Assembly: GCF_000003815.2 (NCBI RefSeq) | Contig: NC_049980.1 | Location: 30,194,768-30,258,767, forward strand | Source of the DNA: Branchiostoma floridae | Taxonomy: Eukaryota > Chordata > Leptocardii > Amphioxiformes > Branchiostomatidae | DNA: 64,000 bases | Reading direction: 5' to 3' | Part shown: positions 1 through 10,127 of the stretch, piece by piece | Layout of the letters: every line of letters starts with the position of its first letter | Position numbering within the stretch: the stretch's first letter is position 1 | Program-made: the position numbers and the translations under genes | The notes under the pieces: generated by a model | The model's database searches: none | The model's input: only the letters and a program-made list of their open reading frames with translations | Told to the model about the DNA's origin: nothing

Positions 1-475
1 TTCCGAAAGCGATCTCACATCGACAAAAGTTCGCACTCACTCAGACCCAAAAAAGCGCTCACTCCTACAGCCGGGTTGGCAGGGGAAGTTCCCGAAGTGA
101 GAGAACTTTTTGGTCTGTGTGTGAGAGAGAATTTCAGCGTTGTGTGTCGGAAAAAGATTGATTGTCAAGACAATATCTTTAATATTTGGTGTAAGTGATT
201 GGTATTGTATAGTGTATATCGTTACAAACTAAACAAAATGTCTGCGTTTATTTTTGGGTTTTAAGTAAAAAATACTAAAAGAAGTTGGTTCTTTCACTAC
301 TCCGAAAGCGCTCTCACATCGACAAAAGTTCGCACTCACTCAGACGAAAAAAGTCGCTCACTCCTACAGCCGGGTTGGCAGGGAAAGCCTCGCGAAGTGA
401 GAGAACTTTTTGGTGCTGTGTGTGAGAGAGAATTCTAGTGTTTGTGTGTCGGAATAAAAATGTCTGCTGTATCAA
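1..475. repeat. Two-copy direct repeat, offset 299 bp
   Basis: The block from about 2 to 175 recurs from 301 to about 475 with small differences. Shared landmarks are tccgaaagcg, the segment containing cagccgggttggcaggg, and a gtgagagagaattt-like end. No gene is visible on either strand; the short open frames across it are not conserved between the copies. It looks like local satellite-type sequence bordering the truncated receptor copy. Confidence 0.75.
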
Positions 476-1204
476 AGAATAGTTTGTCTTTGGAAAGAAT
501 AATTCGATATGTGTTTGAGAGTTGATTTCTGCAAGTGTTTGAGACAAAAAATTGCACATTTGTTGCCGAGACATATTCTCGTGGTGTCTGTACTATGTGA
601 AGAATGCAATCAACCCCCAAAACTTTAAAGTCGTCGTACTTATACATCCGAACAAGGATCTTTTAAACAGTTCTCTTCAGGGACGGATTTTTTTCCACCT
701 TAAGCTTTCTTACCATGGGTGACTGACTTGCAGAAACTTCTTGCTGTGTATGTGAAAAAAAATTCAGCCTCAGTTTTTGGATAATATTTGTTTTTACAGA
801 TATTATGTATGACTGCACGAACGATCGGAAAGAGTATCTAAGAAAGATATCGAGCGTGCAAGTTTGAGTCGGTGAAGGACAACTTATATGACATGTGTGA
901 GTGCATTCTATGAATCCAGAGACATTCCAGCTACGGTATATTTCAAATCAAGGACGTTATATGAGGTGTCTCTATGGGAAAAAGGCAAATCATATAAGCT
1001 ATATAACAGGTCAAAAGTCAAAGCCATGCTGGCCATTGTATCATTAATGCTGAAATAGAAATGGATTTGAATACCGGTCACGGTATTCACTAAAACAATA
1101 TAATAGCCTCTATATTGAAGAATAAAGTACATGTTGAACCGAGAAACCGTCTGTATATGCTTGCATTTATAACATTTGTGAAGAATGGTATAGGAAAATA
1201 TTTG
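476..1204. other. Gene-free stretch, nothing recognised
   Basis: I see only short, unsupported open frames and AT-rich single-copy-looking sequence between the two repeat blocks. No splice-supported exon, RNA gene or transposon end could be identified. Confidence 0.5.
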
Positions 1205-1400
1205 AAAATCTGTGACTGTGTGCGAAGTTTTTCAACTTTGGAGTGGGAGAAAAAAATCTGTCGATGTGTGCGACCGTTTCCAACGGTTGTGTGGGAGAGA
1301 AAAATCTGTCAATGTGTGCGACCTTTTTCAACTGTTGTGTGAGAGAGAAAAATCTGTCTGTGTGTGAGACCTTTTTCAACCCTTCTGTGTGAGAGAAAAT
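1205..1400. repeat. 48-bp tandem repeat, about four copies
   Basis: The phrase aaaatctgt (last copy aaaattcgt) occurs at 1205, 1253, 1301, 1349 and 1397, exactly 48 bp apart. Each unit contains a gtgtgcgac..ttttcaac..gtgtgagagaga-like body. Because 48 is a multiple of three, the array stays open in frames on both strands and yields a 16-residue repeat, which explains the short open frames here. I do not regard it as a gene. Confidence 0.85.
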
Positions 1401-1417
1401 TCGTTCTATGTATACGT

Positions 1418-2599
1418 TTAATTTTGCAACACTTGGCCCCCAATANCCACGCCGTCCTTTAGAACCAACGTGATTCCGTCATGTCTGTTCCATGCTTCTG
1501 GGCACAGGTAAGAAGTTGGGTGAAAGTACTTTTCGGGTCCCCCCAAAGCAGTTGTGACAACAAACGGAGGTCGGATATTTAAGGGGCTTAGCGCAAACGA
1601 CGAACACCCGGGTTCTTGTCCCTTGGACGAGTATTTATCCAGAAGAATCCAGTTGAGTTGGAAGTGTTTCTGCGCAACCGAATATATGAGGCAGAATCGC
1701 AGATTATCGATACGAAGGAGTATCTCGTGTTTCCCCTGAAGAAAGGCATGTGTAGTTTTGTCCATTATAAGACTCCAGTCCATTCTCATATCTTGTTCCC
1801 AGGTACGCTCTCCCCCTACACTGACAGTTTGAAGTGGCAGCCCCGAAAGTGTTCTCTCGCTCAGGCACGTCAGAGGGTTGTGGCTTAAGATCAGGACTCG
1901 CAGATGGTAAAGAGAATTCAAGGCGTTTGCGGAAATGGCTTCGATCTCGTTGTGACTCAGAATCAGTGTGTGTAGGAAGGCAAGACTACGGAACCATCCG
2001 CTCGCTACTTCCGACAGCAAATTGTGGGACAAATCTAACATTCCGAGATACGAGATTTCGTCGAAACAACCATCTTCTAGTTTTGCAATACGGTTATAGG
2101 AAAATGACATGTAGACGGTAAGGTTGTGGCGTTTGTTCCAGCCGGAGAAATAAGCCCGTTTCAGCTGCGTCAAAGTGTTATAATCTAGATGCACTGACCG
2201 CAGGTATGGAAACGCGGTAAATGTGTTGTTTTCTATAGTGCCTATTCCAGCATTCAAGAGAACAAGGACCGTCAATGACGATGCATCGACGAGTCCCAGG
2301 GTTTCCGAGGACAGGTTTCCGACGGGGACGCCTCGCAGGGCGACCCACTGGGCAGCAGGGAAGGTTGAGATGTCGGAAAGAGGGGCACACACACCGCGGG
2401 CATGACCACTGCAAGGCAGGCATATGCAAGTAATGCTGTGGTAGGAACTGTCACGAACCTTGATGTTGTCGGGCACGCAGGCGTCCCAGGGAGCTAGTAA
2501 GCACTTGGGGCTGAGAGACTGGAGCTGTGTCGCCGTGGCGCTGCCGAGAACAGAACAGGTCACCAGGAGCCAGCAGACGGTCTGCTTCATGATCGACAC
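1418..2599 (-). pseudogene. Truncated LRR receptor copy (ectodomain only)
   Basis: This open frame gives up to 393 residues and is closely similar to the N-terminal half of the intact receptor at 16922-19489. The first Met is at 2599, but the second (2590) matches the start of the intact gene (MKxTVCWLL), so it is the likelier start. A hydrophobic signal peptide ends near SATATQ. A cysteine-containing N-cap, about six LRRs with LxxLxLxxN cores, and part of the membrane-proximal domain follow. Homology stops at about 1447, one base beside an ambiguous base (N at 1446), and 8-9 unrelated residues lead to a stop at 1418. No membrane segment or cytoplasmic tail remains. It is either a truncated duplicate, a secreted ectodomain, or an assembly join at the N. 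It shares a promoter-bearing duplication with 10128-12085. Confidence 0.75.
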
Positions 2600-2810
2600 G
2601 TTCGAAGCCTTCTTTTGCTACTGATGAGGAATTATCGGGAACTGTGTGCCGGGCCCCAGAGTAGCCTTTGCAACTGGCGACTGTACAAGAAAAACACAGA
2701 AACAAAACTTTCCTTTTCTTATGCCGTTCGGTGCACAAGTCGTAACAAACCCAACCTTGCTTTGCGGATACAATAAGTGTCTATGACGCTAGTTGTGTTT
2801 TATCTGCGCC

Positions 2811-2816
2811 TTTATA
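2811..2816 (-). promoter_or_regulatory. Candidate TATA box of truncated receptor copy
   Basis: Read on the - strand this is TATAAA (in actataaagg), about 212 bp upstream of the first Met codon. The same sequence is preserved in the paralogous flank at 11453-11458. It is a sequence match only; the transcription start is not visible. Confidence 0.35.
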
Positions 2817-3329
2817 GTATTTTGTTGAAAAAGGAATAAGCTTTTAAATCAGTTTAATCCGACCGACGCACGGGAAACACGTGGTGTGTGACGGTTAACA
2901 TAATGAGTCTGTCATAGAATGTTTTGCAAATTTTTAAATTTCTGTATATCTTTGCCAATGCATCGAGACCTAGACAAGTGGTAGTTTGCGATTCTTTTAA
3001 ATGTTTGGCCATCTCTTTAAGAAAAAAATATGAATAAACACTTGTCTACAGAGTACAATACGTGTGGAATTTACTGTAAAATTTACGTCAGACAAAGAAA
3101 ATAGACCAACGTTGCATGGAACCACTCTCTAGACGGTTTAGTTATGCAGGAACTAATATCCGCTTTCTATGTTAATTTGTCCTAGATATTTTGTACATGT
3201 TTGAATATCTTCTCATTGATAGCTAAAAATTGATAATACCCCCTCCGGCCTCCCCCTCTGCTGAATATGTTGAAATAGGCATGATCGGGTTTTACGGCCA
3301 CCGAACTGAGTGCCGTTTGAACAAACTAC

Positions 3330-3382
3330 TTAACCCTATTCAGACTCAAAAGACACCCCCCCCCCGGTCTGAATAGGGTTAA
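3330..3382. mobile_element. 53-bp TIR-only piggyBac-type element
   Basis: TTAACCCTATTCAGAC at the left end is mirrored by GTCTGAATAGGGTTAA at the right, with only a short C-rich loop between. TTAA followed by CCCT matches the target duplication and TIR start of piggyBac-type transposons. The duplicated locus near 11964 reads ctactcaagctgacac with no insert, so it serves as an empty site (TCAA there). The ends match those of the 957-bp element at 61826-62782. Confidence 0.85.
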
Positions 3383-4377
3383 GCTGACACCTGCAGCTCA
3401 CTCATACTGTCCACGATCAGGCCAGGCTGCCTCCTACCTAGTCTCCAAGCAGACGTGTCGGCTTGATGAAAAAAAAGAGAAGAATTGGGCCAAATACGGA
3501 CAAACAAGTTGCCGTGGAATTTCAGTCAGTACTTTGCAGTCTGGACAAGACTCTCCTAGGTCAATCAACTCCTACTAGACTTTTATTCCTAACTTGGTCA
3601 GACGGTTTGGAGTGGGAATTCAGGCCATTGCTCTAACGTTGGCCATTATTGGTATTATCTAAGTATTCACTCATGTACTGTAGGATTGATCGATTGGCGG
3701 TAGGAAGAATTGAGACTAACGCATCACAAAAACGTCACGTGGCCAGAAGGACATCTAAAGATTGTTTATTCAAACATATTAGTCACTACTACAACCATAA
3801 CAGCTCTACAAAAAATCACTTTTTGATTTGGATCCCTCATCCTAACATTAATATACTACGACAATGTGTATGCGCACACCGAATGAGCTTGTATGCCCCA
3901 TGAATGTTTGTCATTTGTTCAACTTCAAGAGTTAATGAAAGCTGTATCATTTAGGAGGTCAGAAGTCTTTTTTTTCTTCTTGCTTCTCTGTTCAGTGTTT
4001 CATCGGTGGATCAATCGCAGCGCGGTGGCCATTTTGTCCAAGCTACTTCCTGGCTCATGCATCAGTCCCAGGATACTATAGTAAGCCCATGGCTTGTCAT
4101 GACTTGGTACTTAAGTCCTTGGATTACTTTTCCTTCCGGCACCTGTAATCGCCGTAAAGTGTTCATTTTCCATTTGCCTCGCGTGTGGCTCATTTGTACG
4201 GAGTAAATGAACACCTGGTCCTGCAGAATTTTGCTTTGTACTATTTTTTTTATCAAGATCTAAAAATATCGAGATCTGTTTGTTAGGTTATACAATACAA
4301 TATAATACAATACATTCAACAAGTATAGCACAAATTCTACATACAAAAATTCATCGAATCAATTTTAAGCATTATTT
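3383..4377. other. Gene-free flank between receptor copies
   Basis: This lies upstream of the truncated copy and downstream of the split copy. Bases about 3517-3606 (with tttcagtcagtactttgcag) recur at about 14292-14380. The remainder is AT-rich, with no exon I can support; it should include the 3' untranslated region of the receptor ending at 4378. Confidence 0.6.
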
Positions 4378-6096
4378 CTATTTCTTTTCCAGTCCTGTAC
4401 AATGTTGTTTCGCAGCTGAGTACAAAGGAGAGCTCACTGTATTTTCCGGACCCGTGCCGTATCGCTGTTGTGTGTCCCGTTTATTCACAGACGGAGAAAG
4501 TGCCACCTCTGCGACAGCAGCGTAGAACGTCACGACGTCATCGTCTGGGTCTTCTTCTTGTTCGTTCTTTCGCACGTCGTCGCCCCCCTCCAAACTCTGG
4601 TCGCTCTGTTCCTTTTCGCATTGTTCCCTGTTCTCATTTGGCGCGGAAAGTGCACTGACCTCGTCATCCTTGATTTCGGAGTAGGTGTGGGTTAGAGACG
4701 GGTCATAAACCTCCTCTTCATTGATTTCGCAGTAACTGTGGGTGGAAAGTGTTGACTGACGCTGGTTTATTTGTTCTTTTGGACCAGAACAATCGGTAGG
4801 CTGGACAGAGGATTTTTTATACATCGGATTGCTGATGAGATGTGAGGAATCGATAAACTGGCGGCTACCATGTGGCGTGGTGATGACATTTGGTGCATTT
4901 TTCTGAGAGGTGCTATTAAGTTTGCTGCTCTTGACTTTCACAACATTTGCAGGCATGCCTTGAGCCTCTTCGTCCTTGATCTCGGAGTAAGTGTGAGTTC
5001 TAGTCGGGTCATAGACTTCCTCGTCTTTCATATCACAGTACTTGTTAGTGGAGAGGCTATGCTGAGAGCGGCGGTGGGGGATTTGTCTGGGCCGGTCAGT
5101 ACTCTCTGAGGGCGGAGGCAAAGGTTGGTTCGATTTTGTGTACATCGGATTGCCAATAAGCTGCGTTACATCGATGATCTGATGGCCAAATTGCACTGGG
5201 GCGGTGACAACTGGTACATTTTGAGCAGCGTTGCTCGGTTCGTTGTTGTTCCCTGTGTATTGCACTACAGTGTCAGTGACGTCTTCGTCCTTGATTTCAG
5301 AGTAGTTGTGACCTGTAGACGGATCGTAGACGTCTTCGTCCTTTACCTCCTCATAGCTGTGGATGGATACCACTGAAAGGCGACCGCGGGCGCGTGTCCC
5401 TTCCACGTCGATGCCATCAGGGCAGTTGGACAGTTTTTGGTTCGGTCCTTGTGTGGCTGTGGTAAGGCTTGTCGTACATTTACCTGACTGCACGATATGC
5501 GGTCTGTTTGTAGTATCTGGTACATTTGGAGCGGCTTTGCTGATAGTTTTGTGCTTGTAGATAATGAAGACCATCGCTATGATTAGTATTAGTCCGGGTA
5601 AACCTATTAGCGATATCAAGTAGAGAGATGTCGTTCGCTTTGCAACTGGTAACGTGACACTAGTTTCACCAAGTGGAGTAAGCGTTTTGTAGACATCTTG
5701 CATTATAATGGTGTTTAACCTTGTACCAGCGGTGCTTTTCTCCATGTATCCTGCAGCAAAATCGGTGGTTTGGTTGCGATTGTCTGTACTACCCGTACCG
5801 GGCTTTATATTCAGATTGTCTTGGGAAAATTTTGAATCGGGGCAGATCGAATAGGCGCCTCCCTTAGCGCCTTGGAACTCGAAACGCCTCGCCGGTAAGG
5901 TGCTTACCTGGTCACGAAGAAATACCAAGCAGGATATATTTCTCACACCACTCTTCCTTTGAGATCCGATCATAAAATCAGTATTTCCCGGGTAGCTAGA
6001 TACCAAGGCAATGCCGTCGCTTCTATTGTTCGAATTGTCTATACCGACAAGCTTCAAGCCCACGCCACCTTTCAGAGCCAAAGTGATTCCGTCATG
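4378..6096 (-). pseudogene. LRR receptor, LINE-split: 3' half (TM and tail)
   Basis: This is the 3' half of the receptor whose 5' half is at 10128-11242, separated by a retrotransposon. Reading on the - strand from 6096, the frame resumes at the histidine codon where the other half stops. It runs through the membrane-proximal domain, a hydrophobic membrane segment (LISLIGLPGLILIIAMVFII) and a long tail to a stop at 4378. The tail has three modules of NPMY or related tyrosines followed by YCxI/YCxM, EVYDP and THTYSEI motifs, more than in the intact paralogue. Cut off from its signal peptide and LRRs, it cannot be made as a receptor unless the LINE is absent from some alleles. Confidence 0.85.
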
Positions 6097-8997
6097 GGCG
6101 GACTTAGACGCAAAAGTGTAGATGGAGATTTTATTTCTTATTTAGAACAATTTGATTTTGTGTGTCTTCAAGAAACATGGCTTAGACCAGGAGAAGACTT
6201 TAGAGTAGAATCATTTAGCTATTTTAGAAGCGACAGAAACTTAAAAAAGAAGTCAAAAAGAAATTCAGGTGGTATAGTTTTCATGTTCCGACAGAAATAC
6301 ACAAAAGGCATCACAAAACTCCCCACGAGACACCCTGATTTTTTGTGGTGCAAATTAGACAAATCTTTTTTTGGATTAGAGCGGGACCTTTTTATTGGAG
6401 GTGTCTACTTTTCTCCTGAATATTCAACGCATTTCGAAACAAACAACAACCTGCTCTTTGACATCTTACATGATGATATCAGTAGATTCTCCAACCAAGG
6501 AAATATTATACTGCTAGGTGACCTAAACGCGAGAACAGGCCCTCTGCAGGAAACTATCATTCAAGACGACTGTCTTAACCACAACCTTGTAGACCTTAAA
6601 AACGATATAAGACCCAGGGCAAGCTGTGACAAGGGAATAAATAAATACGGTAACCAACTTATAGAGCTTTGTTCAGCAGCCGATCTGACCATAGTAAACG
6701 GTCGGGTACCGGGAGATCTGTCTGGAAAGCTCACTTGTCATAAATACAACGGCTCAAGCTTAATTGATTACTGCATTGTCAACTCTGAATTCCTCACAAT
6801 GGTTCAATATTTTAAAGTTAACGATATATCTATTTTCTCTGACCATTGTTTAATTGAATGCTCAATCTCAACTAACTACTCACCATATGTAACACCAGCC
6901 ATACCCCCAACAAACCCATTACCAACTAAATATGTTTGGGATGATAACTCCAAATCCAAATTCACAGAGGCATTACAGGATCCTCCGATATCACAAATCT
7001 TGCAAAACTTTACTGCTAAATCTTTTTATGACGTAGATAAAGCGGTAAAAGAATTTTCTGATATAATCACACATGTAGCTGATAAATCTCTGCGCAAAAT
7101 TACCCACAACAATAGCAAGAAAAGAAAAAAGAAAAGTAAACCATGGTTCAACCATTCATGTGCATCTCTCAAACACAAAATTAAACAATTAGCCGCTCAA
7201 TACTCTAAGTGCCCGTGGAAACTTGATGTTCGCCATGCATACTTCTGTAATTTAAAATTGTACAAAAAGAAAATCAAAACAGAGAAAAGACACTTCAAAG
7301 AAAAACAACTAAACAATCTCAGAAAACTCAGTAAGGAAAATCCACAAAAGTTTTGGAGGGAAATCAAATCACTAAGACAGGAAGACAATGTAAAACAAAA
7401 GGATGATAACGTCATTAACCCTGAAGAATGGGTGACTCATTTTAAAACCTTAAACAATCTTGTTGATAATAAAGAACCAAATAAAGACTTCATCCAACAT
7501 GCAGCTCAAGAATGGCCTGAAAAACTTAACATATCGACAGATAACATAACATCACTATCAGACGCGGGATACCAAAGACACATAGAAAACATTCTTAACA
7601 CGCTTGAAAATTCAGTAGGGAATCCACTGGACTTTGATATCTCGGAAGAAGAAATTCTAGAAGGCCTTCGCAATCTGAAAGCCAATAAATCATGTGGAAC
7701 AGATTCCATTATCAATGAGATGCTAAAATGCGGCGGAAGTCTACTTTTACAACCTTTAAAGAAACTCTTCAACACCACCCTTCAGTCAGGAAAATTTCCC
7801 CATCAGTGGAGTCAGAGCGTCTTAGTACCGATATTCAAAAGTGGTAACCCAACAAATCCATCAAATTATAGAGGAATTGCTATCTCAAGTTGCGTCGGAA
7901 AATTATTTACATTTGTGCTAAACAAACGACTTCAATGCTTTCTCGAAGATAACAATATACTGTCTCCATTTCAATCTGGTTTCCGAACGAATTTTCGCAC
8001 AAGTGACAACATTTTTGTTCTCAAAACTCTAGTTGATAAGCAGATATCCACGCCCGGGGGCAAATTGTATGCCTGTTTTGTAGATTTCAAAAAGGCATTC
8101 GATTCTGTTTGGAGAAATGGGTTGTTTTACAAAATCTTATCTTCAGGTGTAGGGGGGAACTTTTTCAAAATTATACAGACAATGTACTCAAACATAGAAT
8201 ATTGTGTCAAAAATTCAAACGGTCTATCAGCATACTTCAAGTCAACCTGCGGGGTGCGTCAAGGATGCAATTTAAGCCCACTCCTCTTCAATCTATATGT
8301 TAATGACCTCCCAACCTTACTAAACTCACCACTCTGCGATCCCGTCATTCTAAAAGATACTTCTATCAATAGCCTTTTCTGGGCAGATGACCTCGTGCTG
8401 TTATCCAAATCAGAAAGTGGTCTAAAGGAATGCTTGAAGAGATTAGATAACTTTTGCTCCACTTGGAAATTAACTATTAATAAGAATAAAACTAAAATAA
8501 TGATTTTCTCAAAAAACGGACAAACAAGTAAAAACTACCGCCCTCACTTCCAATCACAGGGTCACACATTAGATATAACATCCTCCTACACATATCTAGG
8601 AGTCGACATAACCCCCTCGGGATCATTTAATCGTGCAAATAAACAACTTAGAACTAAAGCTCTCCGTGCCTCTTTTAAACTTAAGTCATTACTATCAACA
8701 AATCACAACCCATCCACTCCCCTCGCATTAGAACTGTTTAATAGTCTAGTTAAGCCAATCCTACTGTACTGTAGTGAAATATTAAGCACAAATATCCAAT
8801 GCAGGGACCTGATTCTTAGAGGTATAAAAGAATCCCCAAATGAAAACATACGAATTATATTATCCAACATCCTATCTCCGATAGTAGGATCACCAGTAGG
8901 TATTATTAAGACAAACCGTACCGGAAAGAAAACTGATCCTAATTGCAGCCGCCCTATACTCATACGTCTTAAAAATACAGTGATAAGCTTAAAATAG
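6097..8997 (+). CDS. LINE ORF2, first part: endonuclease-reverse transcriptase
   Basis: The protein carries the apurinic/apyrimidinic endonuclease motifs QETW, GDLNARTG and SDH in order. These are followed by reverse transcriptase blocks including SNYRGIAISS, FVDFKKAFDSVW, GVRQGCNLSPLLFN, the catalytic FWADD box and YLGVDI. It would nick target DNA and copy element RNA at the nick. The open frame also extends upstream into antisense host sequence (to 5959) by chance. From about 8805 the sequence stops looking like the expected RT carboxy-terminal region and instead resembles LINE ORF1 protein. It ends at 8997, and a second frame carries the rest, so the element is probably dead. Confidence 0.88.
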   Translation, partial: GGLRRKSVDGDFISYLEQFDFVCLQETWLRPGEDFRVESFSYFRSDRNLKKKSKRNSGGIVFMFRQKYTKGITKLPTRHPDFLWCKLDKSFFGLERDLFIGGVYFSPEYSTHFETNNNLLFDILHDDISRFSNQGNIILLGDLNARTGPLQETIIQDDCLNHNLVDLKNDIRPRASCDKGINKYGNQLIELCSAADLTIVNGRVPGDLSGKLTCHKYNGSSLIDYCIVNSEFLTMVQYFKVNDISIFSDHCLIECSISTNYSPYVTPAIPPTNPLPTKYVWDDNSKSKFTEALQDPPISQILQNFTAKSFYDVDKAVKEFSDIITHVADKSLRKITHNNSKKRKKKSKPWFNHSCASLKHKIKQLAAQYSKCPWKLDVRHAYFCNLKLYKKKIKTEKRHFKEKQLNNLRKLSKENPQKFWREIKSLRQEDNVKQKDDNVINPEEWVTHFKTLNNLVDNKEPNKDFIQHAAQEWPEKLNISTDNITSLSDAGYQRHIENILNTLENSVGNPLDFDISEEEILEGLRNLKANKSCGTDSIINEMLKCGGSLLLQPLKKLFNTTLQSGKFPHQWSQSVLVPIFKSGNPTNPSNYRGIAISSCVGKLFTFVLNKRLQCFLEDNNILSPFQSGFRTNFRTSDNIFVLKTLVDKQISTPGGKLYACFVDFKKAFDSVWRNGLFYKILSSGVGGNFFKIIQTMYSNIEYCVKNSNGLSAYFKSTCGVRQGCNLSPLLFNLYVNDLPTLLNSPLCDPVILKDTSINSLFWADDLVLLSKSESGLKECLKRLDNFCSTWKLTINKNKTKIMIFSKNGQTSKNYRPHFQSQGHTLDITSSYTYLGVDITPSGSFNRANKQLRTKALRASFKLKSLLSTNHNPSTPLALELFNSLVKPILLYCSEILSTNIQCRDLILRGIKESPNENIRIILSNILSPIVGSPVGIIKTNRTGKKTDPNCSRPILIRLKNTVISLK

Positions 8998-9851
8998 TGC
9001 ATAGTTCTAACATACTAAGAAACCAAAATGTATCGGTAGAGCAACCTACAGTATCATACGAAGTTCCAGACTTAGAATATGTTCTCTTAAACTACTACAA
9101 AATACTACTCCGTGTTCCCAGAAGCTCCGTCAACGCCGCTGTAAGGGGGGAACTAGGAGCGTTCCCACTGTGCATTGACACCCAAACTCAGTTAATAAAA
9201 TATTGGCTCAGACTACAGAACATGCCTAATGACAGAATTGTGAAAAAAGCATATGATGTAGCTGTCGAAGAAGACCAAGATTGGGCTGTACATGTTCAAG
9301 ATATGCTAAGCCGACATGGATTCCGAAATATTTGGCTCAATCCTACTGTTGACGCCAAATATTTTGGAAACACATTTAAGGAACGCATGAAGGACGCATT
9401 CCTCTCTGAATGGAGACAAAAAATAAGAAACAACAATAAACTCAAAGTATATTCTAAAATAAAAACTCAGTTTGGCATAGAAAACTACCTCTTATCTATT
9501 CAAAACAAAAACTTTGTGAACAGCATTACCAAACTGAGAATAAGTGCACATTGCCTCGAAATTGAAAAAGGTCGCCACCATAAAATACCAACAGATCAGA
9601 GACTATGTCCTTCATGTCAAGATGACACCAGCATTGAAGATGAGTATCATTTCATTATGACCTGTCCTACATACAATGAAGAAAGACAAAAGTTAATGAA
9701 ATCAATCACATGTAAGTCAAATATGTCTCTACCACACACAAGTAATGACACTTTCAATATACTCTTATCATGTCATGACTCTATATCTATGTACATAGGT
9801 CAATACATTTATCACGCTATGCAAAAAAGAAACTGTACCATTCCTAAATAA
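8997..9851 (+). pseudogene. LINE ORF2, carboxy-terminal part in another frame
   Basis: This 284-codon frame (+2 relative to the preceding part) has the typical tail of such polyproteins. VPRSSVNAAVRGELG is followed by a Cys-rich motif, CPSCQDDTSIEDEYHFIMTC, where CxxC and a later H and C suggest a zinc-knuckle-like fold. It begins right where the first part terminates. It is therefore the same ORF2 broken by a frameshift or rearrangement, not a separate gene. Confidence 0.8.
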
Positions 9852-10127
9852 CTTTTGACAAATATTATGTCGCTAGTAGCTTAGATATACCCAACTGATG
9901 TATGTTATAGTTCCCTTTAATACCTACCGTAGATTCCACTAGTATTGTAGTAACCGAAATTGTAATACCTGCCGTATTTTCCACTAGTATTGTAGTAACC
10001 GAAATTATTGCAATATAACTTATATGTGTAGTGTTAGACTGTACCTTTTATTGTATATACATTGCCATACATTGTCACTGATACAACTGTTGCGCAATAA
10101 ACCATCTATCTATCTATCTATTATCAG

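Larger units (their letters stand above)
1447..3500. repeat. Segmental duplication, copy 1 (pair of 10128-12085)
   Basis: From the truncated receptor copy through its 5' flank, this segment matches 10128-12085 nearly base for base. The match includes the shared promoter-like region, an AT-rich stretch and the landmark cctagtctccaagcagac (about 3436 and 12024). Differences are scattered substitutions and indels plus a 53-bp transposon present only in this copy (3330-3382). Similarity is highest over the signal peptide and N-cap region and drops through the LRRs. Confidence 0.9.
6097..10127 (+). mobile_element. 5'-truncated non-LTR retrotransposon (LINE)
   Basis: This 4-kb element interrupts an antisense receptor gene. 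Its 5' end begins inside the first endonuclease motif (GLRRK), so the promoter, ORF1 and endonuclease start are missing. The 3' region has a ~45-bp tandem duplication (about 9923-10010), an AATAAA and an (ATCT)n tail, with no poly(A). Host sequence shared at both junctions is only TG, so the target duplication is about 2 bp or absent. The apurinic-type endonuclease, the reverse transcriptase and a tetranucleotide tail suggest the CR1/L2/jockey assemblage. The exact clade is not resolved by eye. Confidence 0.92.

Noticed and set aside
1418-2599. Truncated receptor copy as a functional secreted protein
   Set aside because: It is possible in principle, but homology ends next to an ambiguous base with a few random codons before the stop, which is better explained by truncation or an assembly join.
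5959-6096. Upstream extension of the LINE open frame
   Set aside because: These codons read antisense through the host receptor gene; the LINE starts at about 6097, so the frame continuity is chance.
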